NCBI GenBank assembly: GCA_958009055.1
Contig: OY253661.1
Span: forward strand, 62,001 to 126,000
Direction: 5' to 3'
DNA from: Choricystis sp. odSpoLacu1
Taxonomy: Eukaryota > Chlorophyta > Trebouxiophyceae
DNA length: 64,000 bases
Shown: in pieces, positions 49,792-60,197 of the stretch
Layout: each line of letters starts with the position of its first letter
How positions within the stretch are numbered: the first letter of the stretch is position 1
Translations under genes and position numbers: made by a program
The notes under the pieces: generated by a model
Database searches by the model: none
Told to the model about the DNA's origin: nothing
The model's input: only the letters and a program-made list of their open reading frames with translations

Positions 49792-52135
49792 ATGCGCCGC
49801 CTGACCACCACCCTCGCCACCGCCCGCGCCGCCCGCCCTCCAGCAGCGTGGGCACGCACCCTGTTTCAGCATACTGACAGTGAGGCCACCAAGGATGCAG
49901 ACGCCGGCACCGCCTCCGAGCCATCACCCTCGGGACGCCGACCGCTGCCGCCGCCACTCGCGCCGCCTCCGACCGGGCGGCTGTGGCCGTGGCGGCAGTG
50001 GGGGGTGTCCGCCACGGCGGCCGAGCTGGACGCCGACGGCTGGACGGATGGGGAAGATGAGGTAAAGGCGCAGACTGATGCTCCGCCGGCCGTCGACGCT
50101 GCGCCTCTCGCCGCCGACGCACCACCCCTGCCACCCTCCTCTGAAGACGACGACAGCGTCACCGTCGTCCCGGAAGACGACTACGTCCTCCTGTCCGCCG
50201 CCCTGGACGAGACGCTGGACGCTGACGTCGACGAAATCGTGGCGGCCACGTCGAGCGACGACGACATCGAAAAAGAGGCGGCCGAGTTTCACCGCACTGT
50301 TGCGCGCGCGCCCGCCCGCCACCCCCGCCGCGCCCCCGTCACGGACGCGGGGTCGTGGCACGGGCGAGCCGCCGCCACCGAGCTCGTGCGCCTGCTGGCG
50401 GGGTCGACGCCTCCATCGAGGCACCGTTTGCAGGAGCTTGTTTCGATTGCCCCCACCCCGGACGCCGCGAGCGACCTTGTCTCCCTCGCCCTCGCCGCCG
50501 GCGCCCCGCCCGCCGTGTCCACGTTCGTGGCGCTGGCGTCCCGCTTCGCGGACGCGGGGCAACCGGCGGGCGTGCGGCGGGTGGCGGCGTCCGCCGAGCG
50601 GACGGGGTTCAGGCGGCTGCCACCGTTGACGACGCTGGAAGTACGCGCGCACGCGGTGGGCGGCGACATCCCGTCCGCGCGGTCCGTCCTGAGGGAGCTG
50701 CTGGACATCGCGGCCGCCACCATCAAGCGCAGGCGAGGCGGCCGCGAGGGCGCGGCCGGCGCGGCCGCCGACGCAGCCGCGTCGGCCGCCGCGCGCGCGG
50801 CCGACGCGGGCGCGCGCGCGCTCATCGTCGCGTGCGGCCGGGCGGGGCGGGCGGCCATGGCGGCCGACATCATGGCCAAGCTCAAAGCGGCCGGCGTCAC
50901 GCCGTCCCTGGAAACGCACACCGCGCTGGTGGGTGCATGGGCGGAAGCCGGCAACGGCCCCGCCGCCGACGCGGCGGCCGCCGCCGCGACCGCCGATGGC
51001 CACGCCCCCTCCCACGTCACGCGCGCCCTGCTGCTGCGCGCGTGGTCGCGCAGCGGCGACGTGGCACGCACAGAGGCCGCCCTGGCGTCCCTGGCGGACG
51101 CGACGGAGGGCGGCCTCTCCGCGCTGGGCGACGAGGCGTGGGGCGCGCTCGTCGCCGTGCACGCGCGCCGCGGCGACGTCGCGGCCGCGCGCGCCGTGTT
51201 TGCCCGCGCCACGCGCGCGGGAGCCACTCCCGGGCACAGGTGCTACGGCCGCTTGATGGATGCGCACGGTGAAGCGGGCGACGCGCACGGCGCGGCGGCC
51301 GTGCTGCGCGAGATGGAGGGCGCGGGGCTGCCCCCCGCCGGCCACGAGTACGCGCTGGCGGTGCACTGGTACGCGGTGCAAGGCGATGGGCACGCCGTGG
51401 ATGCCCTGCTGCGGGAGGCGGCGGAGGGCGGGGTGCCCGTGTCGCGGTCCAAAGTGCTGCTCAAGGAAGCCGCCGAAGCGTGGGGCGAAGCGTGGTGGCG
51501 CGCGCGCGCGCGCGCGAGGTGGCCGAGCGCGTGCCCCCCCCGCTCCGCCGCCGCCCCGGCGGGAGCGGGCGGGGACGCAGCAAGGCGGCGTCGTCGCCAC
51601 CGCCCCCCACCACGCCGGACGAGGTGCTGGCGACCGCGGAGCGCGCGTGCAGGCGCTACCTGTCCCTCGCGCCGCCCGTTAACCGGCTGCCGCCCCCGGG
51701 CTCCGACCAGCCTCTCTGGGTGGACATTCACTACGCGGGCCACTGGACCGCTCAACTGGCGTTGGCCGACGTGCTGCGCCGGCTAGCCGGCGTGCGGGCG
51801 ACGCCGACAAAGGCGGCGGCAGCAGCGCCGGCCGGCCGCGCGCGCGCGCGCGCGCCAAGCCGCCCACCCCGCCCAAGCCGTCCCCCCTGCCCGACCTCCA
51901 CATCATCACCGGCCGCGGCAACCGGTCCCGCAAGGGGGGGCCCGTCGTGCGCAACGCCGCCATCGCGTTCCTGCAGGGGGCGGGGCTGGGCGTGCGGATG
52001 GGGAACAACAATGACGGCATGTTGATCGTGCGGGGCGACGACGTCGAGCGCGTCGTGGACGATGCAGCGCGCGCGGGGCTGCCTGTGAACGCGGTCGGCC
52101 TCGTGGGCTCGTTTGTGGGCAGGCAGAAGGCGTGA
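49792..52135 (+). CDS. PPR-SMR-like protein with two dinucleotide-repeat frame breaks
   Basis: This is a single exon, 779 aa once continuous. The N-terminus MRRLTTTLATARAARPPAAW is transit-like. An acidic region (about 85-165) is followed by PPR-like helical repeats: ALIVACGRAGRAAMAADIMA, THTALVGAWAEAGNGPAAD, VTRALLLRAWSRSGDVARTE, WGALVAVHARRGDVAAARAV and YGRLMDAHGEAGDAHGAAAV. Two breaks lie in alternating GC tracts (about 51498-51514 and 51837-51855). Removing one GC unit from each joins the repeats to WVDIHYAGHWTAQLALADVL and then to LHIITGRGNRSRKGGPVVRN with the rest of an SMR domain. Such proteins act in chloroplast or mitochondrial RNA metabolism. The total length fits one open frame only with exactly 4 nt fewer. 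Confidence 0.8.
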
Positions 52136-52232
52136 GGGAGAGTTTTTTTTGGTCGCGGCCACTCAGAGAGCACAATGGTTTTAAACAAACGTTGCAAACA
52201 TCAGAACTCAAAAACCAAAACAAAAAACACAC

Positions 52233-55200
52233 TCACACCGCCGCCTTGCGCTTCTTGCCCGCCTTGTGGCCGCCCCCCTTCTTGCGGTACAGGTCCAGGT
52301 CGGCGCCCCCGCCCTTGTCCTTTTTCTTGGGTTTGGGGCGGCTGTCTGAGGGGACACTGACCAGCGCCCCCGCGCGCGGCACGCTGCCCCCCAGCGCGCC
52401 CACATCCCCCTCCACCGCGTACTTGTCCATGTCCTCCCCCTCCAGCTCGGCGGTCAGGGCGGCAGCTGCGCGGGCGGCAGCCGCGGCGGCGGCGGCGTCG
52501 AGTTCTGCGTCTATACTGAGGTCTCCCGGCGCGGGCGCGAGCGCGGCGCCCGCAGCGGCGGCCACCGCGGCCGACGGCAGGTCCCCCCCCACCGCCGCCG
52601 CCGCACAGGCCCGCAGGTGGGCGTGCAGGCGGCGCACCGCCTTGTTGAACAGGGCCAGGGCTTGGGGGGGGGGGAGGCCGAGGGCGGAGGCGGCAGCGTC
52701 GAGGGAGAGGCGTTGAAGACCGATCAGGACAATCAACGCTGCTTGAGACGCAGACAGGGAGACAGGCAGCCGGCCCGCGGTCCAGGCGGCCGCCAACGGT
52801 GGCACCAGGTCGGTCACCGCGTGGTGGTCCACCAGGGCGGACGCGTACGCGCCCAGGCGGAACACATCGTGCGGTGTGAGCGGCGTGCCGTCTGCACGCG
52901 CGACGCGGGCACCCGCAGCCACTCCCGCCTCTGTTTCCGCTTCCGTAAACGCGAGGCGTGGGTCCAGCAGGCCGAGGGCGAGTTGGGGGGGCAGGGAGCG
53001 CAGGGGGCCGCCGAGCAGGGAGGCAGCCCGCGTGCGAAAGTCGGAGACGAGGGGGGACAACCACCCGGCGGCAGGCGCGTCGGGCGACCGCACCCCCGGC
53101 CCCTTCGTCAGGGCGCGCAGCACAATGACGCTGTGCTCCCCCGTCACATCGGACGGCGTTTGGCGGACGTAGACGGGGGCGTGGCCCGTTTTGGACCAAA
53201 AGGCAAAGAGGGAGGGTGTCACGCCAAAGGCTGCGCCGATCCAGTGTAGCGGGGGGGGGGCGGCATCCGCAGCATCCGTCAGCAACGGAGGCAGACCCGT
53301 GCGCGCGGTCAGGCGCTCCGTGTGCAGGGTGTCGCCGCCCCCGCCGCGCGCGGGGGTGGGCGGCGCGGGCGCGTCGTCGCGGTCGCGCGGTTTGTGCGTC
53401 GCGACGCCCCCCCCCTCCTCATCACTCTCGTCCAGCCCGCCCACCAGCCCGCCCTCGTAGAAGGCGCGCAGGCCGTCCACCAGGGAGGAGCCATAGCCCG
53501 CGCGCGGCAGGTCGGGGTGGACGGCGACACGGACGACGCGCGCGCCGGAGAGTTTGGCGAAGGTCGCCTCCTGAAACTGGGTCGCCACCGTCCACGGAAT
53601 CAGGTCGCCCGAGGGCGCGGCCCCGTGGGCCAGGGCGGCGCGGGCGGCGTCGCGCGCGATGCCGCCTTCGAGGGCGACCTGGGCGACGGCCAGGACGTCG
53701 GGCAGGGAGGGGGGGCGGTCGGCGCGGTCGCCACCACCCGCGGTCGGCGGCGCCAGCAACACAAACAGCCTGTGCGCGGGCGCGTCCGCCAGCAGCAGCA
53801 GGTCGTCCGGCGTGTTGCGGTAGTGGGAGGCGGCCAGCAGGCCGACGGCGCGCTGGAGGAAGGCTTCGGCGGCGGCGTGGCCGGAGAAGAGGGTGTCTCG
53901 TGAGACGGAGTACACGCGGCAGGCCGACGGTGGCGGCAACCGCGTTGGCGGCGGCGGCAGCGCCGACGTCGCGTCCAGGCACAGCAGCGCGTTGAGCCAG
54001 GCTTCCACCGGGTCGCCCCGCGTGTAGCGGATGGGGGTGTCGAGCGTGAGCTCGCGCAGGGAGCGCGGCGCGGCGGCGGTGGTGGTGGAGAGGCCACCGT
54101 CGGTCGACACACCACCGCCACCGCTCCCAATCTTGGCGCCCGCCGCCCTCAACCCCGCCAACAGTTTCAGGGACAGGCTGCGCCCGGTGCCTTCATACCC
54201 GTTGACGGTGGAGGTCAAGAAGACGAGGTAGGGACCCAACAACTTTTTCACCGTGGGCAGCGGGATCGCGGCCGCTTCATCGATCACCACCAGCTCTGCA
54301 GACGCGGCCACCCTGTCCGCGTGGGCGGGGAGCACAAACTGCACCGTCTGGCGGTGTGACCGAAACACGTTGATGCGGACGACGGCGCGTGAGAGGGAGG
54401 GGTCGGTGGCTTCGACCACATCGAAATCGATCGCATACCCCAACTCCTTCAACCCAACCACAATGAACTCAAACAGGGTGCGCGTGTTGTCGGGGGACGG
54501 CGCCGTGACAAAGATGTTGGAGTAGCCAAGGGCGAGGGCGCCGGCGACGGCCAGGCCGACGGCTGCCGACTTGCCGCGCCCCCGTGCCGCAGTCGCCGCG
54601 ACTGTGGAGCGCAGCGTTTTCTCGGAGGCGGCATCCAGAAACGTGACCACCGCTTTGGCTTGGTCCAGGGTGCGGCACCGGGACACGAGGGGGCCGGCGG
54701 GGGCGGCGAGGGAGGTGGCGAGGTCTGCTAATTCAGCAGCGGCGGCCGCGTCTTTGCCACCACCAGCGCCATCCACATCGATCGGCGTCAGCGCAGCCGC
54801 GTGGGACGACGTGGGCAGCACGTTCAGCTCGTCATCCACGATCAAGCAGGCGGGGGAGGTGGCGAGAGACAGGACCAGGCGTTCGTTGAAACGGGGGACA
54901 ACGGCGCACCCGCCCACCCCCGACCCACGCAGCCGGGCGTGCACGTCCATGGTCAGCGTGTACAGCTGGGTTAGGGACGTCATGGAGGACAAGAGGAGGC
55001 AGACGAGGCCGCCCCCCTCGACGGTTTCGACTGTGCGAGCCAAGAGGGAGGGGGTGACGGCTTCAAAGTCTTGCAGGACGAGCATGCCAAAGGTGCGGCC
55101 CAGGACGCGGTGGGTGTCGGCGTAGTAGCAGTAGCGGATGTCGGTGCTGGGGGGAGTGGTGTGGTGTGGTGGGGGTGTGTGGGTGGATGGTTTTTTGTTT

Positions 55201-55967
55201 CGACGTTTGTTTTTTATCTCCCCCCCTTTCGACCCACCCACACACTCTCTTCCTCTCTCACCTGGCCACAAACAAAGAAAACGGGTCCTCCGCGTCCGGG
55301 TCCAGCAGGCCCCGGGCCGCCATCTTTTTGAGCTGGCGCGCGCGTTTCGCGCGGTGGGACGACAGGTGCAACTCTTTCTTGTAGCACCACAGCACGGACG
55401 GGCGGGCGGAGACGCGCGTCTTGGACAGCAGGTAGTGCAGGTTGACGACCTGGGGGGGGAGTGGGGTGCGGGGGGGAGGGTCGGTGCGTTGGATTTCGGC
55501 GGGGCAACGGTGTGTCCTCTCACCCTGCCCCACTCTCCTCTCGTCCCTCACACACACTCACCTGGTCGCGCGCTTTGTCGCCCACGATGACAAACATGGA
55601 GCGCTGCCGGGTGGCGACCCCATTCTCGACGAGGGTGCGCACCTGGGGGGTGAGGAAAGGGGGAGAGCGTGAGCGCAGCGCAGCCGTCGCGTTTTTTTGT
55701 TTTTCGCCGTCTCCTCCAGCCCTGGGCGCGTGACCGTGCAAAAAAGGCACCAGTGTATTAGCTCTTGTTCGTCTGCCCAGCTTGGGGCACGAGGCGTGTG
55801 GGAGCGCGGCACGTGAGGGGGGGCGGCACAGACCGACGCAGGGGCCGCCGCATGTGTTTCAGCGCCGGTCGAGTCTTTTGGTTGCCAGCCGCCGCTCTCT
55901 CCCTCTCTCTGTCTCTCTCCATACACACACACCCAGCACTCACCCTGGAGTCCACTTTTTTGCGCAT
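52233..55967 (-). CDS. NAT10: NAT10/Kre33 RNA cytidine acetyltransferase
   Basis: There are four exons: 55967-55944, 55642-55562, 55449-55262 and 55146-52233 (1068 aa, all in frame). The enzyme makes N4-acetylcytidine in 18S rRNA and tRNA and is essential for small-subunit assembly in the nucleolus. Signature blocks: MRKKVDSRVRTLVENGVATR with RSMFVIVGDKARDQVVNLHY, DIRYCYYADTHRVLGRTFGM then LVLQDFEAVTPSLLARTVET, FNERLVLSLATSPACLIVDD, the Walker A AARGRGKSAAVGLAVAGAL, ELVVIDEAAAIPLPTVKKLL, the GNAT segment VRVAVHPDLPRAGYGSSLVD, and FGVTPSLFAFWSKTGHAPVY. The Lys-rich C-terminus suits nucleolar location. Although exon 4 is about 2.9 kb and full of G/C runs, it has no frame break. Confidence 0.95.
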
Positions 55968-56337
55968 GGTGGAGTGCGATGTGCAGACGCGTGGGCAGCC
56001 AGCGACTGGCTAGCCGAAAGGAGCGGGCACTTTCGGCAGAGAGAGCGGCCGCTGCGTGTAATGTGTGTCGCGCTGAGAAGGACAACACAGGTTGACTGCA
56101 GACAGACACCTGTGTGTGCACGACGCGCGCGGCAGGGGCGCCGCACAAACAAAAGGAGGGGAGAAGTGGGAGAAACAAAAAAACGCACACACCGCGCCTC
56201 CCCATTCTTCTCAGGGCTGGGTGGTGCGCGCCGCGCGAGCGCGCGGAGGGCGTGGTCAACACACACACACGCGCGCGCCTCTTGCTGCGTTCACACGGCA
56301 CACACGCCGCCGCCTTCCTCGTTTTCCAACCAAAACA
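55968..56337. promoter_or_regulatory. Divergent intergenic region of NAT10 and a mitochondrial carrier
   Basis: This is 370 bp between start codons, GC-rich with A-runs, GAGA-like and CA-repeat stretches (about 56255-56275). It presumably holds both promoters. No other feature was found. Confidence 0.4.
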
Positions 56338-57909
56338 ATGGCCGCCGTCGCTGCGCCCGACGCCGCGGTCGCCGAGCGCGCTGTGCGGCACGCCGAGATC
56401 GAGGCGGGGCGCACCGCGCGCACGCTGAGCGCGTCCAGCATAGCCAAGAGTCTGCTGGCGGGGGGCGTGGCGGGCGGAATGTGAGTGGGAAGGGGCGGGA
56501 GGGAGGGAGAGTTTCGCACCCCGCATGATGGCGCAGCGGGGGTCGGGGCCGCAAGGGCGGCCCCACGTGCTGTGACCAGGCCCGCGCCCCCGTTTCCCTT
56601 GCCCTGCTGCCAGGCTGTGGGGAGAGGCACACGCACGCCGCACACACACGTGCGTGTGCGGCGTGCCTTAGGCGGGACAAGGGGGCGAGACAAGGAACAA
56701 AAGCGTGCCTCACCCCAATTTCTCTTCCCCACTCCGCAGCTCCCGCACCGCTGTCGCCCCCCTGGAGCGGCTCAAGATTCTGATGCAGGTGCAGGGCTCT
56801 GACAAGATCTACACCGGCGTGTGGCAGGTGAGAGAGAAGAAGAGGAGGCGAGGAGGCGGGGCGACACACACACACCCTCGCGTTTCTCGTTTTCTCGGGT
56901 GCTGGCGTCGCAGACGGGGTTTTTTTCCTCGCTTCACTCTCCGCCCCTCCGCGACCTTGATTCCCACAACCTTCACTCACACACACCTTCCCAGGGCTTG
57001 AGGCACATGATCCGCACCGAAGGGCTGGCCGGCTGCTTCAAGGCGAGGAAGAGAGGGTGAAAAGTTTTTTGTTTCTTTTTTCACCTCTTCCCGCGCCAAC
57101 GCACCCTCACTCTCAACTCTCTCTCCCTCCTCCCCACACACCAGGGCAACTGGACCAACTGCGTCCGCATCATCCCCAACTCCGCCGTCAAGTTCCTGCT
57201 GTACGAACAACTGTCCCGCTCCCTCTCCCACCGCGCCATTGACGCCGGCGGCGACGGACGCCTCACCCCGGCCTCGAGGCTCGCGGCGGGCGCCGCCGCC
57301 GGCATTGTCGCCATGTCCGCCACCTATCCCCTGGACATGGTGCGCGGCCGCCTGACCGTGCAGGGCGGCGACGGCGGCAGGGCAGGGTCCAAGGACGCGT
57401 ACCGAGGCATCGTCCACGCCGCGCGCTGCATCGTGCGCGACGAGGGGCTCATCGCCCTCTGGCGCGGCTGGCTGCCCTCCGTCATTGGGGTCGTGCCCTA
57501 CGTGGGGCTCAACTTTGCGGTGTATGAGACGGCCAAGGATGCGACGCTGCGGGTGAGGGGGCTGCGCGACGAGCGGGAGCTTTCAGTCGCGACGCGCCTC
57601 GCCTGCGGCGCGGTCGCCGGCACCACCGGCCAGACCGTGGCCTACCCCCTGGACGTTGTGCGTCGCCGCATGCAGATGAGCGGGTGGGCGGGGGCACGGG
57701 GGCTGCACCACGAGGCGGGAGGGGCTGCGGTCGCGTACACGGGCATGGTCGACTGTTTCCGCCGCACGGTCGCGGAAGAAGGCATGGGTGCCCTCTTTAA
57801 AGGCCTCTGGCCCAACTACGTCAAAGTCGTGCCCTCCATTGCGATCGCGTTTGTCACGTATGAACAGTTGAAGGAGGCGATGGGGGTGCAGCTGAGGATT
57901 TCGAGCTAG
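56338..57909 (+). CDS. Mitochondrial carrier family (SLC25) protein
   Basis: There are four exons: 56338-56480, 56740-56827, 56995-57042 and 57145-57909 (347 aa). Three tandem carrier repeats are visible, each with the P-x-[DE]-x-x-[KR] signature: SRTAVAPLERLKILMQVQG, SATYPLDMVRGRLTVQGG and TVAYPLDVVRRRMQMSGW. The linked second-half motifs include GLWPNYVKVVPSIAIAFVTY and the aromatic E/G motif GNWTNCVRIIPNSAVKFLLY. The pattern is closest to the SLC25A42/SLC25A16/ADP-carrier-like group (CoA or nucleotide transport); the substrate is not certain. Intron 3 appears to use a GC donor (TTCAAG|GCGAGG), needed to give FK-GN in phase. It is located in the inner mitochondrial membrane by family. Confidence 0.85.
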
Positions 57910-58147
57910 CTGGTTTTGCAAGCTGTGTTTTTTTTTATTTGTGGTGAGGGTGACGCAAAAAAAAACAAAAAGCAAGAGAGCGCATCTGTGCGTGTGTGTG
58001 GTGTGCGCTGCTGCCGAGAGAGAGGGAGAGAGCCACGATCCGGTGGGGGGGGGAAGCGGAGACGAAAAAGAAAACCAACCTAGTTTGTGTTTGCAAAGAC
58101 TGTTGGTGACCGTTTTCTTTTTTTTTTTAACACACACCTCCCTCCCT

Positions 58148-59947
58148 TCACCCCGCCTTGTGAGCCGCCAGCGTGGCCATCAAGTCCAGCAGCGCCTCCC
58201 AGAAGGGGCCCACCGTCGAGATCGTCACGCGCTCGTCGGGCGTGTGCGCCCCCCTGATGTCCGGCCCAAAACTGACCATGTCCGCCCCCCCCCCCCATCT
58301 TGCCCCCCAGAATGCCGCACTCCAGGCCTGCGTGGATGCATTTGGTGGCGGGGGGGCGGCCCAGCACTTTGGCGACGGAGGCGAGCGTGAGCTCGAGCAG
58401 GGGGGAGGACGGGGCGGGCGCCCAGCCAGGGTACGCTTCGTCGAACGTGGACGACGCACCGACGGCGGCCGCCACCGCCCGAATGGAGCGGCGCACGGCT
58501 TCCAGGGCGGGGCCGTGGGAAGACCGCGTCGACGTTTGCAGAGTGAAAGTGTGTCCGTCGGGCGTCGGTTTGACGCTGGCTAAATTCGTGCTCGTCTCCA
58601 CCAAGCCCGGCACCGCGGCCGACATCTTGACGACGCCGTGCGGCAGCGCCGTCAACAGGGTCAGCAGAGCGGTGGATGAGGAGGACGTGAGCGGGGCCAG
58701 AGTGGGGGTGGAGGGAGGGAGGCGGGGGTCGGTCGGCTCGACCGCCGCCGCGACGGCGGCCAGCCCGGGCTCTGCGCCCGCCACCTGGGCGGTGCCATGC
58801 ACCCCACCCACGCCATACTCGGCCGACAGGCTGGCGGATTCAGAGGACGCGGCCGCCAGCGCGGCAGCGACGTCGGTGGTGGGTGCAGAGGCAACAATCA
58901 CACAGTCGCGCGGAATGGCGTTGCGCTTGTCGCCGCCCGCCGCGGTGACGACGCGCAGGCCGGGCACTGCTTCGGCCGCCGCCGCCGCCAGGCGACCGCA
59001 CAAGCGCAGCGCGTTGCCCCTGTCGTCTCCAATGGCCAGGCCGGAGTGGCCGCCCGCGAGGCCAGAGATGGAGAAGAGCAGCAGTTGGTGAGACGAGGAG
59101 GAGAGAGGCTCGCGCTCGACGGGGAGTGACACGACGGTGTCACCCCCGCCCGCGCACCCAATGAAGATTTCGCCCCAGTCCTCGGTGTCCAGGTTGACGC
59201 AGGCCTTGGCGGTCAAGCCCAGGGCTGCCGCATCCAGCCCAAACGCGCCCGTCAGGCCCGTCTCTTCGTCGACCGTGAAGAGAGCTTGGAGGGGCGGCAG
59301 CGGGGTCGACGCCGGTGCGTCCAGCAGCGCAAGCGCGGCCGCGACGCCGATGCCGTTGTCCGCGCCCAGGGTGGTGCCATCCCCGCGCACGACGTCGCCC
59401 TCGATGACGAGGGTGATGCCGGTGGTGGTGAAATCGTGGGGAGGGGTGCGGCGGCACTCTGTCACCATGTCGACGTGGCCTTGGACCGCGACGGGGGGCG
59501 CGTGTTCTCCCCCACCGCACCCCGGCCGTTGGATCAGAATGTTGCCGACGGCGTCCTGGCGCCAGGGCAGGGACCGGGCGTCGGCGAAGGCTTTCAGCCA
59601 CGTGAGGACGCTGGTAGGGTGGGTGGAAAGAAACCAATGGTCTGAGGAAAACGAAAAAGAAACGCAAGCTCCACGCGCTCTCACACACACACGCACGTGT
59701 GCACCCAACAAACCGCACATTCTCTCTTTTCTCTCACTCACCGTTCCTCCTGCTTGCTCGGGCGCGGGAGCGCCGAAAGCTCAGCAAAAAACTTCCACAA
59801 CGGTTGCGGCGCGAGCGGCGCGACCGCCGCCACGTTGGAAGCTGTCAGCGCTTCAGCAGAGGCGGAGGCGACACCCATGGTGGTGTTGAGGCGGCGGGAA
59901 GGGCGAGTGGCGGCGAGAGGCGCGAGCTTGGCAGGCAGGCAGCGCAT
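58148..59947 (-). CDS. PepD-like (aminoacyl-histidine/non-specific) dipeptidase, M20 family, one +1 frame break
   Basis: There are two exons, 59947-59742 and 59610-58148 (555 aa when continuous). Cytosol non-specific dipeptidase hydrolyses Xaa-His and other dipeptides with two metal ions. Metal and catalytic motifs are VAVQGHVDMVTE, LGADNGIGVAAALALL, FTVDEETGLTGAFGLD, NLDTEDWGEIFIGCAGG, SGLAGGHSGLAIGDDRGNAL and IHAGLECGILGGKMGG. The last should continue with ADMVSFGPDIRGAHTPDERV, but that lies in another frame after a run of 12 C on the plus strand (58285-58296); 11 would restore it. Exon 2 is 1 nt too long for its phase. The Arg/Ala N-terminus (MRCLPAKLAPLAATRPSRRL) suggests organelle targeting. 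It is divergent from the CDPK gene. Confidence 0.87.
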
Positions 59948-60197
59948 TCGGGGCGCGCGCGCGCGTCAAAAAATGAGTTTTTGTGTGTGCGAGACTCTCT
60001 GCACTCTTCTCTCTCGTTGTTTTGTGTGCGCGTGGCCGTGGTACACCGGACCGCGTCACGCTACACCGTGTGAAACAAGAGTTCTCTTCCGCACACTCAC
60101 CACACGCACGCGTGGCGTGTCCCAGGGCCGGCAGCCAAAACCGCGTGTTTTTCTTTTTTTCTGTTTCGACCACCGCTCGCCCCCCCATTCCACCACG

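Noticed and set aside
57043..57060. Extending carrier exon 3 to the GGGTGAAAAG donor
   Set aside because: This inserts extra basic residues into the conserved FKGN segment and leaves the wrong phase for the next exon.
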